NCBI GenBank assembly: GCA_017937485.1
Contig: JAGBDN010000019.1
Span: forward strand, 62,001-126,000
Length of the DNA: 64,000 nt
Origin: Thermoguttaceae bacterium
GTDB taxonomy: Bacteria; Planctomycetota; Planctomycetia; Pirellulales; Thermoguttaceae
Reading direction: 5' to 3'
Program-made: the position numbers and the translations under genes
In this document: one piece after another, positions 49,636-57,755 of the stretch
How positions within the stretch are numbered: position 1 is the first letter of the stretch
Layout of the letters: every line of letters begins with the position of its first letter
Notes under the pieces: model-generated
What the model was told of the DNA's origin: nothing
The model's database searches: none
The model's input: the letters and a program-made list of their open reading frames with translations, nothing else

Positions 49636-50028
49636 CTACTCCTTGTTAATCTCGACGCCTCGTTGCCAATCCCGCACGGCTCGTTTAATCGCGTCAAGGT
49701 TGCACGTCCAATCCCATAAAAGACGAAATTCGCGCTGCAAATATCCCTCGAAAGACCTCGCCGCGTCGTCGAAGTCTTCGAAGTCCCACGGCACCCGCAT
49801 CATACGCATAAACTGACCGGACGTTCCGCTATCCTTGTACGCCAAGGCGCCCATCAACGCTTCGACATACCCTTCCGGGGACTGGATATACTTGTCAAGG
49901 TAGTCGACAACGTGTTCTCCAATCGCGTTAGGCGTACACGACGCCGCCCAAGGGCTTCGTTCGTTTTTGTCTAAGAGCGTCAGTTTCTCGCGGGGCACAA
50001 ACGGCTTCCTGTTTTTATCGTTTTCCAT
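49636..50028 (-). CDS. unknown phage protein (130 aa)
   Basis: N-terminus MENDKNRKPFVPREKLTLLD, Trp-rich C-terminal half (LLWDWTCNLDAIKRAVRDW). Second gene of the leftward operon starting at 50.2 kb. Confidence 0.6.
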   Translation of the reverse strand: MENDKNRKPFVPREKLTLLDKNERSPWAASCTPNAIGEHVVDYLDKYIQSPEGYVEALMGALAYKDSGTSGQFMRMMRVPWDFEDFDDAARSFEGYLQREFRLLWDWTCNLDAIKRAVRDWQRGVEINKE

Positions 50029-50061
50029 CTTGGTTTCTCCGCCTTCTTGGCTTGGTTACTG

Positions 50062-50181
50062 TTATTTTTGGGGCTCTTGCGTTTTCGACTCTTTCTCTTG
50101 CGCCTCTAACAGCGCCGAGGCAAAATTTTTCACCACGCGAAGTTGGTCGTCGGTAAGTTTACTAAGTTCATTATAATCCAT
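50062..50181 (-). CDS. very small protein, first gene of the leftward operon (39 aa)
   Basis: AGGAG lies 8 nt before the ATG; MDYNELSKLTDDQLRVVKNF onward. It is the first ORF after the leftward promoter at 50.22 kb. Its opening resembles that of the gene at 58908-59270 (MNYNELIKS). Confidence 0.5.
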   Translation of the reverse strand: MDYNELSKLTDDQLRVVKNFASALLEAQEKESKTQEPQK

Positions 50182-50222
50182 TTTTTGTACTCCTGAACAG
50201 GTTTTTCCCTGCTGATGTGTAT

Positions 50223-50251
50223 GTTATAACCCAAAATTTGGATTCTGTCAA
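50223..50251 (-). promoter_or_regulatory. leftward promoter with operator (lysogeny switch)
   Basis: On the minus strand TTGACA and TATAAC are spaced by 17 nt. The spacer contains AATCCAAATTTTGG, a near-palindrome that recurs in the facing promoter. A repressor bound there would block leftward early transcription. Confidence 0.75.
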
Positions 50252-50290
50252 TAGCATTTTTGGAAAAAATTAAAATTTTATTGTCTGCTA

Positions 50291-50318
50291 TTGACTTAAT
50301 CCAATTTTGGTGTATTAT
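50291..50318 (+). promoter_or_regulatory. rightward promoter with operator (repressor gene)
   Basis: TTGACT and TATTAT are spaced by 16 nt, with AATCCAATTTTGG in the spacer. AAGGAGG and the ATG at 50341 follow. Its operator resembles that of the leftward promoter about 70 bp away, which suggests autoregulation. Confidence 0.75.
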
Positions 50319-50340
50319 TATTGCATAAGGAGGCCTTAAT

Positions 50341-50721
50341 ATGAACAAACGGCTAAAACTACTCCGCGCTCATATGGATTTAAAACAAGACGTATTCGGG
50401 GAGAAGCTCGGAGTTTCGAAACAGGCGGTAAGCAACTGGGAAACCGGCGTTCAGAAAATCCCCGAATCTCAAATATTGTCAATTTCGCGCACCTTCAACG
50501 TTTCCGCCGAATGGCTAAGAACCGGAAAGGGCGAGATGTTTGAACAACCGCAACCGAAACCGACCGAGAAGGCCGCGCAGTCGCGAGAAGAGATTCTTGC
50601 GGAACTTATAACGATTGCTTGTAAATTAAACAAAGACAATCTTTTTGCGGTTAAAACCCTTGCCAAGCAGTTCGAAAAAGAGCTTGAAAGAGGCGCGTCG
50701 GAATCACCCAACGGCGACTAA
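50341..50721 (+). CDS. CI/Cro-like repressor (126 aa)
   Basis: The XRE HTH (KQDVFGEKLGVSKQAVSNWETG) is followed by FNVSAEWLRTGKGEMFE and a helical C-terminal part that may dimerise. There is no LexA-like peptidase domain, so a simple SOS-cleavage switch is unlikely. It lies right behind the divergent promoters and is the best candidate for the master repressor. Confidence 0.85.
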   Translation: MNKRLKLLRAHMDLKQDVFGEKLGVSKQAVSNWETGVQKIPESQILSISRTFNVSAEWLRTGKGEMFEQPQPKPTEKAAQSREEILAELITIACKLNKDNLFAVKTLAKQFEKELERGASESPNGD

Positions 50722-51078
50722 GAAGGCGTCCCAAGACTGGACGCGAAGACGCAAAGAAACGGACGGTCGCGCGAAAACGCGACGTTCGACGGCGACGCCG
50801 ACGACGCGAACGCGACGGCGGGGAATCGCGCAATCGGTGCGAGACTTGGTTTTAGAGGTCTCGTCGTTCGAATTAAACGCGCGGTCTTTCCCGTGTCGAG
50901 ACTCGAAAACGCGCGTATATTCCGTCGAAGACGGCGGCGGTTCGTCGGCGGCTTGGAAGCTAACGACGATGTGTTCTGCGCGTTCCGGCTCCGCGTGATC
51001 GGACGTCCAGCCGACCGCGACGGAGAACAACAGCAGAATAAACGCCAACGAAAAACGATTGCATTTGATCGGGTTCAT
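50704..51078 (-). CDS. small exported protein (124 aa)
   Basis: ATG 51078 follows GAAGGGG. A signal peptide (FSLAFILLLFSVAVGWTSD) is clear, followed by a basic, unstructured-looking mature part. It has its own promoter and lies opposite to its neighbours, so it could be a lysogenic-conversion gene. The C-terminus overlaps the repressor gene end by 18 nt. Confidence 0.5.
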   Translation of the reverse strand: MNPIKCNRFSLAFILLLFSVAVGWTSDHAEPERAEHIVVSFQAADEPPPSSTEYTRVFESRHGKDRAFNSNDETSKTKSRTDCAIPRRRVRVVGVAVERRVFARPSVSLRLRVQSWDAFLVAVG

Positions 51079-51140
51079 AACGCGCCCCTTCAAACGTTGC
51101 AAAAATCAAGAAGTTTGACGCTCTCGGCGTCTGATACACA

Positions 51141-51168
51141 AATATACCGTCGGCGCGTAAACTGTCAA
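51141..51168 (-). promoter_or_regulatory. promoter of the small exported protein
   Basis: On the minus strand TTGACA and TATATT are separated by 16 nt, about 60 nt before the ATG at 51078. Confidence 0.6.
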
Positions 51169-51213
51169 GCGCCAAAAACGTAATCGCAACAAAATTTGTC
51201 AAGTTTTTTAAAC

Positions 51214-51243
51214 AACGCGAAGAAGCGGCTTTACTTTCGCGTT
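51214..51243. promoter_or_regulatory. inverted repeat upstream of the second XRE gene
   Basis: AACGCGAA / TTCGCGTT, 8 bp each with a 14-nt gap, just before the start of the gene at 51276. Possibly an operator or a hairpin in its leader. Confidence 0.4.
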
Positions 51244-51275
51244 ATTTTGATACAACAAAACCAATAGGAGATAAA

Positions 51276-51488
51276 ATGAATCGACGAGTTAAAATGATTC
51301 GCGCTTATTTCGACCTGACTTCGGCGGGTTTTGCCGAACGCCTTGGGGTTTGTCAAAGCCTTGTTTCTAAGTGGGAACGCGGCGTCGTTCCCGTCGCAAA
51401 GGTTTACATTCACGCGATCATCGGAGCGACCGGGGTTTCTCGCGAGTGGTTCGAGACCGGCTTCGGCGCTATGTTTCCTGAGGAGTAG
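51276..51488 (+). CDS. second XRE-family regulator (70 aa)
   Basis: A short HTH protein: FDLTSAGFAERLGVCQSLVSKWERG, then VSREWFETGFGAMFP, the same closing pattern as the 50341 gene. AGGAGA precedes the ATG. Probably Cro-like. Confidence 0.8.
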   Translation: MNRRVKMIRAYFDLTSAGFAERLGVCQSLVSKWERGVVPVAKVYIHAIIGATGVSREWFETGFGAMFPEE

Positions 51489-51493
51489 CGACG

Positions 51494-51784
51494 ATGGATA
51501 GGCGGCTTAAAGCGCTACGCGCTCAACTTGGATTAACGCAAGCGCAGTTCGCTAAATCGTTCGGGGTTCGAAGCGCCGACGTCCACCACTGGGAAATCGG
51601 AGTTAGACCGCCGAATAAATACATCGCGGCGATCTGCAAAAAAACGAGAATTTCGGAAAAATGGTTGAGAACCGGAGAAGGCGAGATGGGCGAGCCGAAG
51701 AAGCCGGGTCCGTATCGACCAAGAAAGAAGAAAACAAACGGGGACGAGGTGGAAAATGATTTTAAGCGGCGAAGAAATTGTTAA
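51494..51784 (+). CDS. third XRE-family regulator (96 aa)
   Basis: LGLTQAQFAKSFGVRSADVHHWEIG, then SEKWLRTGEGEMGE and a basic tail (KKPGPYRPRKKKTN). It lies 5 nt after the second regulator and overlaps the dCTP deaminase start by 29 nt. Three paralogues in a row suggest duplication. Confidence 0.8.
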   Translation: MDRRLKALRAQLGLTQAQFAKSFGVRSADVHHWEIGVRPPNKYIAAICKKTRISEKWLRTGEGEMGEPKKPGPYRPRKKKTNGDEVENDFKRRRNC

Positions 51785-52283
51785 ACAAGTCGACCTAGGG
51801 AATATTGTGATCGACCCGTTTTTGTCGAGTCGCGTCAATCCCAATAGCTATAATTTACGGTTAGCCGGGGAACTGTTAGTCTACACCGGCGCCGCGCTCG
51901 ATATGCGGGTTAACAACCCGTTTCGCAAAATCGCGATTCCGGAAAGCGGCCTCGTTTTAGAGCCCGGCAAGGTTTACCTAGGGCGCACGATCGAGCATAC
52001 GGAAACGCGCGGTTTCGTTCCGATGTTGGAGGGCCGCTCGTCGGTCGGACGACTCGGCTTAACCGTACACGTTACGGCGGGTTTCGGCGACGTCGGATTC
52101 AACGGCTGTTGGACGCTCGAGCTTCACTGCGTTCAGCCTATTCGCGTTTACGCGGGCGTCGAAATTTGCCAAATTTACTATCACACCATCAAAGGCGACT
52201 GGTTCGAGTACGGCGTCGGCGGCAAATACCAAAACGCGCGGGAAATTCAAACGTCGCAACTATTTAGGGAGTTCGAGCGATGA
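51756..52283 (+). CDS. dcd: dCTP deaminase
   Basis: The 175-aa product has the trimeric dUTPase-fold signature MLEGRSSVGRLGL and a GFNGCWTLELHC core with the catalytic Glu. The ending (VGGKYQNAREIQTSQLFREF) is typical. It makes dUTP from dCTP, feeding dTMP synthesis with ThyX. Followed by an ATGA-coupled gene. Confidence 0.93.
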   Translation: MILSGEEIVKQVDLGNIVIDPFLSSRVNPNSYNLRLAGELLVYTGAALDMRVNNPFRKIAIPESGLVLEPGKVYLGRTIEHTETRGFVPMLEGRSSVGRLGLTVHVTAGFGDVGFNGCWTLELHCVQPIRVYAGVEICQIYYHTIKGDWFEYGVGGKYQNAREIQTSQLFREFER

Positions 52284-52570
52284 CGTTTGGCGATTTTATT
52301 GAGGGCTCGGAATGGGACAAGCTGGAAGACTCGCTAAGTTCTCTTTGGTCGCGGCTTGGAGACGTTGAAACCGCTCGCGAGGTTAGCAAGCGGAACCCGG
52401 GCAACGTTTTAAGCGAAGACGTCGAGGAGTACGCGCGTATTTTCAAGTTGAGTCATCGGGTTTGGTTGGCTATGCGTGAGTTAAAAAAGGCCGACGTTGA
52501 AGCCGCCGCGCGTCTGGCCGCCAAATATTTTGCTTGGAGTCCGCTCGATGAACGATTTATCGATATTTAA
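52280..52570 (+). CDS. unknown phage protein (96 aa)
   Basis: Helical, acidic N-terminal half; coupled to dcd by ATGA. No motif recognised. Confidence 0.6.
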   Translation: MTFGDFIEGSEWDKLEDSLSSLWSRLGDVETAREVSKRNPGNVLSEDVEEYARIFKLSHRVWLAMRELKKADVEAAARLAAKYFAWSPLDERFIDI

Positions 52571-52802
52571 CGGCGTGGAATATCGCCGTGAACCGGCAAA
52601 CGTTCAAACGACGTGCGCTGATTGCCAAATTCCCGGTTGTTCCGGCCCCGACTATTCCGACGACTGGGAACCGCCGGTCGATTGCGGCGTCGGCGAAATT
52701 TACTGTATCGATATAGGCGTCGGCCTCGTTCGCGAGTACAGCAAACCCGATTTTGTTTTTGTTATAGCGGATGCGTCGCCGATTGCGAGGGAGAAAAAAT
52801 GA
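52548..52802 (+). CDS. unknown Cys-containing protein (84 aa)
   Basis: Start MNDLSIFNGVEYRREPANVQ at 52548. The motif CADCQIPGC and two more Cys may bind zinc. Coupled to the next gene by ATGA. Confidence 0.6.
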   Translation: MNDLSIFNGVEYRREPANVQTTCADCQIPGCSGPDYSDDWEPPVDCGVGEIYCIDIGVGLVREYSKPDFVFVIADASPIAREKK

Positions 52803-53104
52803 AATTTGAAAAAGTTTTGCCCGGATTGATCGCCGGGCGTCGCGTTCGGTTGCGGTTGAAACGCGAACGGTTGTACCTTTTCGGCGATGACATTCGCGTC
52901 GCCGACCGTGAATATTTGCGACTGGGAAAAGGGCAGTTTGGCGACTTGGAAATCGTCGCCGAATACGACAACCCCGGCGGGAAGCCGACTCTGTGTATCC
53001 GAACATTTACGTTGCGCCGCGACTCGTTAGAACGCGACGACTGGGAGTTCGTCGACGACGAAAAACGGCGGACGTCCCCGCGCTGTGAGGAGAAAACCCA
53101 ATGA
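52799..53104 (+). CDS. DUF2829/Tad2-like candidate (101 aa)
   Basis: MKFEKVLPGLIAGRRVRLRL at the start and ERDDWEFVDD near the end follow the DUF2829 plan (F-x-x-x-L...G-x-x-V-x-R ... DW-E). Phage DUF2829 proteins include Tad2, which binds the Thoeris signalling molecule and blocks that defence. The match is by pattern only. It stands just before a methyltransferase gene, in an ATGA overlap. Confidence 0.45.
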   Translation: MKFEKVLPGLIAGRRVRLRLKRERLYLFGDDIRVADREYLRLGKGQFGDLEIVAEYDNPGGKPTLCIRTFTLRRDSLERDDWEFVDDEKRRTSPRCEEKTQ

Positions 53105-54021
53105 ACGTTGTCGACCTATTCGCCGGTTGCGGCGGATTGTCGTTAGGGTTTGCGCGGCAAGGATTTAACGTCGTCGGCGCGTTCGAGTTTTGGGAGCCCG
53201 CCGCCGATTGTTACCGCGCGAACTTCGATCACCCCGTTTCCGACGTCGATCTTTCAAACGTCGCGCTTGCGGTCGAGGCCGTCGGCGCGTTTTCCCCTGA
53301 TGTTATTATCGGCGGGCCGCCGTGCCAAGATTTTTCGCAAGCCGGGAAACGGGTTGAGGCGGAACGCGCGAACCTGACTCAATGTTTTGCCGAGATTGTC
53401 GCCGTCGTCCGCCCGCGTTGTTTTGTGATGGAGAACGTCGAGCGGTGCCGATCAAGTCGCGCGTTCGCGGCGGCGCGTCGTTTTTTCAAGGGCGCGGGAT
53501 ACGGACTGACGGAAATCGTTCTCGACGCGAGCCGATGCGGGGCGCCGCAGAAACGGAAGCGCTTCGTTTGTTTGGGGGTTCAAGGCGTCGCGGACGGGTT
53601 CGCGGCCGAAATTTTCGAGTCGCGTCTCTCCAAAAAGCCGACGACGCCGCGCGATTATTTCGGCGAATCTCTGCCGTTCGAGTATTATTATCGGCACCCG
53701 CGCAATTACAACCGACGCGCCGTTTTTTCGGTCGACGAACCGGCCCCGACGATGCGCGGCGTCAATCGGCCCGTTCCGAAGGGATATCCCGGTCATCCGA
53801 ACGACGCTTGCTCTCTTGCCGAACGACCGGGAATTCGGGCGTTGACAACCGCCGAACGTGCGCAAATTCAGACGTTTCCGGCCGATTTCCGTTGGGTCGG
53901 GACGAAAACCGACGTCGAACAGATGATCGGGAACGCGGTGCCGGTCAAGTTGGCGGAGTTTGTCGCCGAAACGTTAAAGATTTTTCTGGGGAAGACTTGC
54001 GTTTATGACTATTTGGTGTAG
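53101..54021 (+). CDS. C5-cytosine DNA methyltransferase (306 aa)
   Basis: All main motifs are present: I (DLFAGCGGLSLGF), IV (GGPPCQDFSQAG with the catalytic Cys), VI (VMENV), VIII (QKRKRFV) and X (MIGNAVPVKLAE). No endonuclease is adjacent. Together with the 27.2-kb gene, the prophage carries two different cytosine methyltransferases. Confidence 0.95.
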   Translation: MNVVDLFAGCGGLSLGFARQGFNVVGAFEFWEPAADCYRANFDHPVSDVDLSNVALAVEAVGAFSPDVIIGGPPCQDFSQAGKRVEAERANLTQCFAEIVAVVRPRCFVMENVERCRSSRAFAAARRFFKGAGYGLTEIVLDASRCGAPQKRKRFVCLGVQGVADGFAAEIFESRLSKKPTTPRDYFGESLPFEYYYRHPRNYNRRAVFSVDEPAPTMRGVNRPVPKGYPGHPNDACSLAERPGIRALTTAERAQIQTFPADFRWVGTKTDVEQMIGNAVPVKLAEFVAETLKIFLGKTCVYDYLV

Positions 54022-54043
54022 TCGTATCGACAAGTATTTTTCT

Positions 54044-54082
54044 AGGCGCGGGGAAATTTCGCAAAACGCCCCGCGCCTTTTT
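54044..54082. terminator. bidirectional terminator between convergent genes
   Basis: AGGCGCGGGG / CCCCGCGCCT forms a 10-bp stem with T5 on the plus-strand side and a short T-rich stretch on the other. It lies exactly between the converging 53101 and 54896 genes. Confidence 0.85.
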
Positions 54083-54086
54083 GTCT

Positions 54087-54896
54087 TTAAGGGGCGCTTT
54101 TCCTCTTCGGCGTCCTAGCGACTAAAACAACGACAATCGCCGCTATCGCGGAAACTAATACAACTCCGAAAAATAAATCGAGAAACGTCGTTGCGTCGCG
54201 CTTGCGAATAAGTTCGGAAATGTTCTGAAGCCGTGTGTTAACCGTCTCTAAATACTCTTTAACGCCTTCCTTGTTTTCGTTTTTTAGTTCTTCTTCGACG
54301 TTATTCTTAAGTCCTTCTAAAAACAATCCGCGATCCTCTCCGTCGAATTGATTGAACGTAACAAACATTTCTTCCGCTAGTCGCGTGCATTTTCCGCTTG
54401 GCATCGACCAAATTAACTGAGCCGACGGGCAATCCGACAGAACGGCGACGACGTGCGGAGGTTCTTCCGGTAAAATTTTGTCCCAAGTCTGTTTATAATA
54501 ACCAAGGGACAAGTTGCCGTTGTCAAGGAAAATTTTGGCGACTTCTTTTTCTATCGCTCGGTTGACGACCGCTTTTTTTGCGCCGCTAAAAAATGCCTCT
54601 GCGCCAAGCGCAAAAACCGCAACGACGATTAGAGCCGCTACAATCGTAAAACGCGCGGGACGCGGCTCCTTGCCTTTTCCGGCTTTTTCCTCCGGCTTAC
54701 TCGGTTCTGGTGCGGCGGCTGTTTCCAGTTTTTCAAAAACTTCTTTGAGTTCGCGAAATTTCTGCGCTTCCGCTTTTTTGCCGCCCGCTTCGATGATCGT
54801 TGTTTTTTCAACGATGCTGCTTTCAACGAGCGCGATTAGCGCGTTTACGTTGTCAACCTCAATTTTACCGGTTTTTGCGAAAATTTCGATTTTCAT
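54087..54896 (-). CDS. membrane protein with large extracytoplasmic part (269 aa)
   Basis: A small N-terminal domain (MKIEIFAKTGKIEVDNVNAL), a charged linker, a transmembrane helix (FTIVAALIVVAVFALGAEAFF), a domain of about 130 residues with several Cys, and a second transmembrane helix near the end (LDLFFGVVLVSAIAAIVVVLV). Unknown role; possibly host-surface modification. Confidence 0.6.
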   Translation of the reverse strand: MKIEIFAKTGKIEVDNVNALIALVESSIVEKTTIIEAGGKKAEAQKFRELKEVFEKLETAAAPEPSKPEEKAGKGKEPRPARFTIVAALIVVAVFALGAEAFFSGAKKAVVNRAIEKEVAKIFLDNGNLSLGYYKQTWDKILPEEPPHVVAVLSDCPSAQLIWSMPSGKCTRLAEEMFVTFNQFDGEDRGLFLEGLKNNVEEELKNENKEGVKEYLETVNTRLQNISELIRKRDATTFLDLFFGVVLVSAIAAIVVVLVARTPKRKSAP

Positions 54897-54959
54897 AGCG
54901 CACCAAATAAAAAAAGAGCGAACCGCGTCCGCTCAAAACTCGCGCCAACAGGCGCCGAA

Positions 54960-56339
54960 CTAAAACCCCGAACCGGAGTAAGCGTCAAATTCGGAATAAC
55001 CGCCGCTCGCTCCGTTGTAACCGTAATCGATGTTAGAAAATTGCGTGTACGAGCCTTCCCAGTGAAGCCTAGCCGTTCCGGTTGGGCCGTTCCTATGTTT
55101 TGCAACGATAATTTCGGCGACTCCTTGTAAACCTCTTTCTTCCGCCTCGTCCTTGCTAATATAATATTCCTCGCGGTGTACGAACAAAACGACGTCGGCG
55201 TCTTGCTCGATGGCTCCGGACTCGCGTAAATGACTAAGGCGCGGGCGGTTGTCTTTCGTCGTTTCCGCCTGCCGATTGAGTTGCGCAAGGCAAAGAACCG
55301 GAACGTTTAATTCTCGCGCCAAACCCTTCAAGCGTCGCGCGATCTTCGCGACTTGCTCTTGTCTCGGCGCCTTCGGGTCGTCGGGGTCGATCAATCCTAA
55401 ATAGTCGATAACGACGAGGCCTAAACCGTCGCGGCGTTTCGTTCGTCGCGCGACCGCGCCAATTTCCGCGACTGTTCGGGAAGGGGCGTCCGAAACGATC
55501 AACGGCGCCGCCGAAATTTCGTTTCCCGCGCGCATAAATTTGGAAAGTTCCGGCTCGACGAGCGCGGAGCGGAGCGACTCGGAGAAAACGCGCCCGCGAC
55601 CGCAGACCATACGCGTAATCAGCTCCGTTTCCGTCATCTCTAAACTGAAAAACAACACAGGTTTACGTTGTTCGACCGCGACGAAATCGGCGACGTTGGA
55701 CGCGAACGCCGTTTTCCCCATCGACGGACGCGCCGCGACGACGATTAGTTCCGCGTTGCGCAAACCGCCTAAAATTTTATCTAATTCGTCGAAACCCGTC
55801 GAAAGCTCTAAATTTTCGCCCCGCGCCCTCGCGTCAAGCGCGGAATAAACAAGCGGTAAAATTTCCGCCGCCGTTTTCGTCGTTCCGTCGACGCCGAGTT
55901 CGCCGACCGCGAATATTTTTTCTTCGGCTCGTGCGATCAACTCACGCGCGTCGCCGCCGTTTTCCGCGTCGAGCAAAATTCGCTCCGAAGCGGCGATCAA
56001 CCGCCGCTTAATCGATAAATCCCGCACGATCTCCGCGTATCGAACGGCGTTCGCGGTCGTTTGCGCCGCCCCCATCAACTCGGCTAAATACGCCTCGCCG
56101 CCAACCTCCTTTAATTCGCCTGACTCTCTAAGTCGTTGAACGAGAAGAATTAAGTCGGCGCCTTTCGACTCCGCCAACATCTCGACGAGTCGCGCGAAAA
56201 TTCGTCGGTGCGCGTCGACGTAAAAATCAGACGGCCTTAAAACCGTCGCGACGTCGTCGCATAGTTCCGATCGAACTAGAACGGCGCCAAGAACCGCGCG
56301 TTCCGCGTCGTCGTTTCGCGGAATTTTTTCAAACTTCAT
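54960..56339 (-). CDS. dnaB: phage replicative helicase DnaB
   Basis: The 459-aa helicase closely follows the chromosomal DnaB at 15.08 kb, with the same order of conserved blocks: AVLGAVLVRSELCDDVATVL, ARPSMGKTAFASNVADFVAV, and the long identical RQEQVAKIARRLKGLARELN. The phage copy lacks the lysine/alanine-rich lead and differs most in the linker region. It was probably acquired from a related host. It would act with the loader at 35.27 kb. Confidence 0.95.
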   Translation of the reverse strand: MKFEKIPRNDDAERAVLGAVLVRSELCDDVATVLRPSDFYVDAHRRIFARLVEMLAESKGADLILLVQRLRESGELKEVGGEAYLAELMGAAQTTANAVRYAEIVRDLSIKRRLIAASERILLDAENGGDARELIARAEEKIFAVGELGVDGTTKTAAEILPLVYSALDARARGENLELSTGFDELDKILGGLRNAELIVVAARPSMGKTAFASNVADFVAVEQRKPVLFFSLEMTETELITRMVCGRGRVFSESLRSALVEPELSKFMRAGNEISAAPLIVSDAPSRTVAEIGAVARRTKRRDGLGLVVIDYLGLIDPDDPKAPRQEQVAKIARRLKGLARELNVPVLCLAQLNRQAETTKDNRPRLSHLRESGAIEQDADVVLFVHREEYYISKDEAEERGLQGVAEIIVAKHRNGPTGTARLHWEGSYTQFSNIDYGYNGASGGYSEFDAYSGSGF

Positions 56340-56383
56340 ATTTACCAACCTCGATATTCATTTTACCGAAACGCGCCGCGACG

Positions 56384-56767
56384 TCAAGCGGCGGGCCCTA
56401 AATCCTCAAAAATATCGTCGATGGCTAACAAAATATTTATTGCTAGGAGGTCGAGCGCGTTTTTTTCTCCATTTAGGTACCGACGAAAAGGCTCTCGGCC
56501 CCACTTTTCAATGTATTCGTCGAGGTTGATAACCCGCAACGCCCCGCCGGGGTCGCCGACGTTTACGACCGCCTCGTATTCCCAAACCCACAACGACGCG
56601 CCGCGTTTCGCCGTTTCGTCCGCGCAATACTCCGCGACGTAGCGAACTAGCCGATCTATTTCGTCGTGCCAATAATCGCTAAAATCCGCAGAAACGGAAA
56701 GCGTTTCGTCGTCGTATTCGTCGTAACAATCGAAACTGCCGAAACCGTCGCTATTTTTTCTAATCAT
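56384..56767 (-). CDS. unknown acidic phage protein (127 aa)
   Basis: Highly acidic and Tyr/Trp-rich (FDCYDEYDDETLSVSADFSDY). One of several acidic proteins in this block. No motif recognised; a DNA-mimic role is only a guess. Confidence 0.55.
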   Translation of the reverse strand: MIRKNSDGFGSFDCYDEYDDETLSVSADFSDYWHDEIDRLVRYVAEYCADETAKRGASLWVWEYEAVVNVGDPGGALRVINLDEYIEKWGREPFRRYLNGEKNALDLLAINILLAIDDIFEDLGPAA

Positions 56768-56777
56768 TATTACCGCT

Positions 56778-57122
56778 CTATTTATTCGAAGTAAATTCCT
56801 CAGCCTCGTTCACGAGTGTTTCCGCAAACCCACAAATATAATCGACAATCGGAGCATATTTTTTAACGCTCGTTAAAACGTTGAAGTCAACGGCGTAAAA
56901 CTCTTCGAAGTCTACGTCGGCGAACTCGCGATAATCGCCGCTGTCAATACTAGAGATCGTACAGATTTTCTGGTCGTTTCGGTTCGCGCGGTAATTCGAA
57001 AAATAAAACTCGTCAAACTCGAAGCAATAAAAAATCCAAGCGTCGGCGGCTTTTCCAGCGTCAACGGCGGCGCGACGTTCGAAAATCCTCGCCGCATCGT
57101 AAAAATATAAAGGCATATTCAT
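56778..57122 (-). CDS. unknown acidic phage protein (114 aa)
   Basis: Aromatic and acidic (AWIFYCFEFDEFYFSNY...), with no family recognised. The net negative charge is similar to its neighbour. Confidence 0.55.
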   Translation of the reverse strand: MNMPLYFYDAARIFERRAAVDAGKAADAWIFYCFEFDEFYFSNYRANRNDQKICTISSIDSGDYREFADVDFEEFYAVDFNVLTSVKKYAPIVDYICGFAETLVNEAEEFTSNK

Positions 57123-57160
57123 TAAAATTTCTCCTTTTTTTTCGTCGCTCTTGTTGAAAT

Positions 57161-57673
57161 TTACTTTTTAAAATATTTTTCGACGGCGGTTTCGAACGCC
57201 TCGCGCTCGACGGCGGTTAATGTTTCCGGAAACGTGAACCGAAGCGACGTCGTTAAGTCGGCGACGCGCGTTTTTAGCCGTTCGCGACCGTTCGCAAGCG
57301 TTACGCGAGGTAATTCGCGACCGCAAAATTCCAAAATTTCGGGGAACGCCGCCGACGGTCGATCAAGCGCTTTATTGCGCAACGCTTCAATTTGCGCCAC
57401 GAAGCCGCGCGACGCTTTCTCGACTTCAAGCGCGACGGCGTAAAGCTCGCCGAGAAGACGCCCCTGTTTCTCTTCGTCGCTATACTTCGCCGCCTCGACC
57501 TCTAGCAAACGTTGGATATAAAGGCCGCGCGTCAAGCCTTCCTTGCGCGCTAACGCCGTGATCGCCTCGACGACAGGGCGCGACGCGCTGACGGTAAAGT
57601 AAAACGCCTTTTCCGACTCCGCCTTTTTTTTTCGCCCGGCTCCGCGCGGGTTTTTTTCAGTCTTTTCAGCCAT
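57161..57673 (-). CDS. unknown phage protein with basic N-terminus (170 aa)
   Basis: N-terminus KTEKNPRGAGRKKKAESEKA, then a possible RHH-like segment (FYFTVSASRPVVEAITALARKEGL) and a helical remainder. It may be a DNA-binding protein. It is transcribed right after tRNA-like element f. Confidence 0.55.
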   Translation of the reverse strand: MAEKTEKNPRGAGRKKKAESEKAFYFTVSASRPVVEAITALARKEGLTRGLYIQRLLEVEAAKYSDEEKQGRLLGELYAVALEVEKASRGFVAQIEALRNKALDRPSAAFPEILEFCGRELPRVTLANGRERLKTRVADLTTSLRFTFPETLTAVEREAFETAVEKYFKK

Positions 57674-57714
57674 TTAAACGCCTCGTTGTTGAATTGTTTT
57701 TTTCTTCAAGAGAA

Positions 57715-57755
57715 TCCGCGCCGGGGAGTCGAACCCCGGGGGAACCGCTCGCGGA
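57715..57755 (-). ncRNA. tRNA-like minihelix f (identical to e)
   Basis: Same 41 nt as element e: 6-bp stem, 10-nt linker, 6-bp T-stem, loop TTCGACT. The 44-nt exact match spans 57713-57756. It lies between the genes at 57759-58556 and 57161-57673, 3 nt after the stop of the former. Confidence 0.75.

Noticed and set aside
27235-54021. Complete restriction-modification systems
   Set aside because: Four methyltransferase genes are present but none has a recognisable endonuclease next to it, so they are treated as orphan phage enzymes.
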